DNA of 33,280 nucleotides from Aneurinibacillus terranovensis DSM 18919 (lineage in GTDB: Bacteria; Bacillota; Bacilli; Aneurinibacillales; Aneurinibacillaceae), in the NCBI RefSeq assembly GCF_000430625.1, contig NZ_KE387172.1, positions 87,416 to 120,695 on the forward strand, written 5' to 3'. Within the stretch, counting starts at the first letter, position 1. Each line of letters opens with the position of its first letter. A program made the position numbers and the translations under genes. Positions 31,975 to 33,280 of this stretch are shown here, piece after piece. The notes beneath the pieces were generated by a model. That model did no database searches. It worked only from the letters and a program-made list of their open reading frames with translations, and was not told the origin of the DNA.

Positions 31975-32893
31975 TTGTGTATGGATGTTCAAAAAGCCGT
32001 CGATGATTTTTTGTTTTATTTAGAAGTTGAAAAAAACTATTCGCCGAATACGCTGCGCAGCTATGCGTTTGATCTACACTGTTTTTGTTCTTTTCTACAT
32101 AAGCAGCAGCGTTCCGTCGAGTTGAAATCCCTTGACATTACGACAGCTCGTCGTTTTATCCAGGATCAGGTTCTCTCATATGGAATTAAACCCCGTACAC
32201 TCCAGCGGCGTATTTCCTGTCTCAAATCGTTCAGCCACTACTGCGTACGGGAAAAATGGATCGACATTGACTTTATGAGCGGAGTTGATTCGCCTAAAAC
32301 TGACAAACGACTCCCTGTCTACATGAAACTGGAAGAACTACGCATGTTGTTTAGGAAGCTTGAATGTGAAGAACATGACTTCGCGATTCGCAATGAACTC
32401 ATGTTTAAGTTTCTGGCTACTACAGGGATGAGACGTCAGGAACTGGTCGACTTGAACTGGGAGCATATCGATTTTGGGACAAACACCGTTCGCGTCATGG
32501 GAAAGCGAAGTAAAGAACGCTTACTCCCCCTTCACGCCTCTGTAATCCCATTGTTTATCAGCTATCGAAAATCTCTGCGCCAGGATCAGCTTCACCCCGG
32601 TGAGCCTGTTTTTCTGAAATCGCTTTGGTCAGCGTATTGATCCTAGGGGGCTGCATCGAATTTTTAAAGACGTGTTAAAACGGGCTGGTCTCCCTCCTAC
32701 CCGTTTCTCTCTTCACCACTTGCGACATACGTTTGCAACTCTTCTGCTGCACAACAAAAAAGAAGGGTTCGATAAAGTGGATTTACGAACTCTACAGGAG
32801 TTGTTGGGTCACGAAAATCTGGCAACTGTTTCTGTTTATACGCATGTTGATTTTGAGAATAAGAAAAAGGCCATTGATTCATTTGAAATTTAA
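31975..32893 (+). pseudogene. Tyrosine recombinase (XerC/D-like integrase) with a frameshift
   Basis: From GTG 31975 (after GGAGG; ATG 31981 is the alternative) the frame encodes a SAM-like core-binding domain (VDDFLFYLEVEKNYSPNTLR). The catalytic domain begins with the first Arg in TTGMRRQELVDL and Lys in GKRSKERLLPL. The frame then ends at 32640. One extra A in the run at 32617-32619 explains this: removing it restores FLNRFGQRIDPRGLHRIFKD and joins to FSLHHLRHTFATLLLHNKK, LLGHENLATVSVYTHV and the stop at 32893. All catalytic residues (R, K, H-x-x-R, H, Y) survive on the two pieces. A sequencing error is possible. Confidence 0.85.
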
Positions 32894-32894
32894 C

Positions 32895-32944
32895 AAGAAA
32901 GCTGCCTCATATTGTCGAGGCAGCTTTCTTAAGTAATCTTTTTT
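32895..32944 (+). terminator. Terminator of the recombinase gene
   Basis: AAGAAAGCTGCCTC (32895-32908) pairs perfectly with 32917-32930 around an 8-nt loop, followed by AAGTAATCTTTTTT. Confidence 0.85.
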
Positions 32945-32956
32945 GAAGAAGTGTAT

Positions 32957-33106
32957 TGAACACAAATTTCCAGTGGCTTTGCATGGAGAGATGGGCATGA
33001 TAGCCTTCTTTGGCATGCGAAACCCTTGTGGTATCGCCCTTTTGCAAGGAATCATGCCCATAGAGGCTCCATGTCAAGCCACTGGAAATTTCCAGCAAGT
33101 GTTCAA
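32957..33106. repeat. Long imperfect inverted repeat (about 150 bp)
   Basis: TTGAACAC (32957-32964) faces GTGTTCAA (33099-33106). Inside, 32964-33001 and 33051-33091 are near-perfect complements, sharing AAATTTCCAGTGGCTT at the outer end and ATGGGCATGAT at the inner end, with small indels between. The central loop is about 49 nt. It abuts a transposase remnant and has replaced its 3' part. It may be a MITE-like insertion, or the end of a mobile element duplicated head to head. Confidence 0.65.
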
Positions 33107-33280
33107 ACTTAATTGGCGAAATCTGTTCAAATGAACTTGTCGGTTACATCCCGTTGGTGGTTCTTTTTCATTTCGTAAATTAAGCGGAATGATCGCTTGT
33201 GCGTTCAGTTCATGAGCAGCTTCATAATTCTTTAGCTGGTCATAGCCAGCATCCATCATGATAAATTCGATGTCGGTATT
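33074..33280 (-). pseudogene. DDE transposase fragment, runs off the window
   Basis: The minus-strand frame is open from the window edge. It reads NTDIEFIMMDAGYDQLKNYE then AAHELNAQAIIPLNLRNEKE and PPTG, which is the central catalytic stretch of an IS4/IS1182-like DDE transposase (second catalytic Asp in MDAGYD). From about 33148 downward the similarity stops and the frame enters the long inverted repeat, ending at 33074. The gene's start lies beyond the window. It has lost its C-terminal part, so it is inactive unless the other copy supplies function. Confidence 0.65.

Overview
The window looks like chromosomal DNA of a Bacillales bacterium, perhaps of the Aneurinibacillus/Brevibacillus/Paenibacillus kind. 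The reasons are mid-range base composition, strong AGGAGG-type ribosome sites, occasional TTG/GTG starts, HPr/PTS-based regulation, a NagR-type regulator, MsrAB, Psd and a LysM spore-type protein. The genus is inferred, not shown. I saw no rRNA, tRNA or CRISPR array.

Layout. (1) 1-6600: proC, a hairpin-rich IS200/IS605-like element with no transposase, a LysM protein, a decayed L,D-transpeptidase, an amino-acid permease, a headless small gene, an MBL-fold hydrolase, a 51-aa protein and psd. (2) 6600-11600: a two-gene RND efflux operon whose promoter is followed at once by a perfect 26-bp palindrome. (3) 11600-12450: a fragment of an AI-2E-type transporter and two small genes that overlap tail to tail. 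(4) 12385-20584: an amino-sugar operon, nagA-nagB-nagR-EIIA-EIIB-nanE-EIIC-EIID-SIS-ceramidase-like, with a dre-like operator at its promoter and a structured repeat inside it. (5) 20665-26203: a sigma-54 activator with an N-terminal HPr domain, then a clear -24/-12 promoter and dhaK-dhaL-dhaM-HPr-glpF. (6) 26400-31300: a yjbQ remnant, msrAB, a small membrane protein, a CDP-alcohol phosphotransferase paralogue lacking two catalytic aspartates, a broken SDR gene, an FMN-binding PPOX-family protein, and a divergent MocR-type regulator lacking the PLP lysine. (7) 31300-33280: decayed coding remnants, a frameshifted tyrosine recombinase, a long inverted repeat and a transposase fragment running off the end.

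How the genes work together. In the amino-sugar operon a mannose-family PTS would import and phosphorylate a sugar. NanE converts ManNAc-6-P to GlcNAc-6-P, NagA deacetylates it, and NagB makes fructose-6-P plus ammonia. The SIS and ceramidase-fold genes at the end hint at an extra, possibly N-acylated, substrate. In the dha block, GlpF admits glycerol or dihydroxyacetone. PEP-derived phosphate would pass through general EI and the local HPr to DhaM, then to DhaL-bound nucleotide and DhaK-bound dihydroxyacetone. The activator's own HPr-like domain could sense the same phosphate flow.

The window is rich in gene remnants (L,D-transpeptidase, AI-2E transporter, YjbQ, SDR, recombinase, transposase and others), which suggests ongoing decay between conserved operons.
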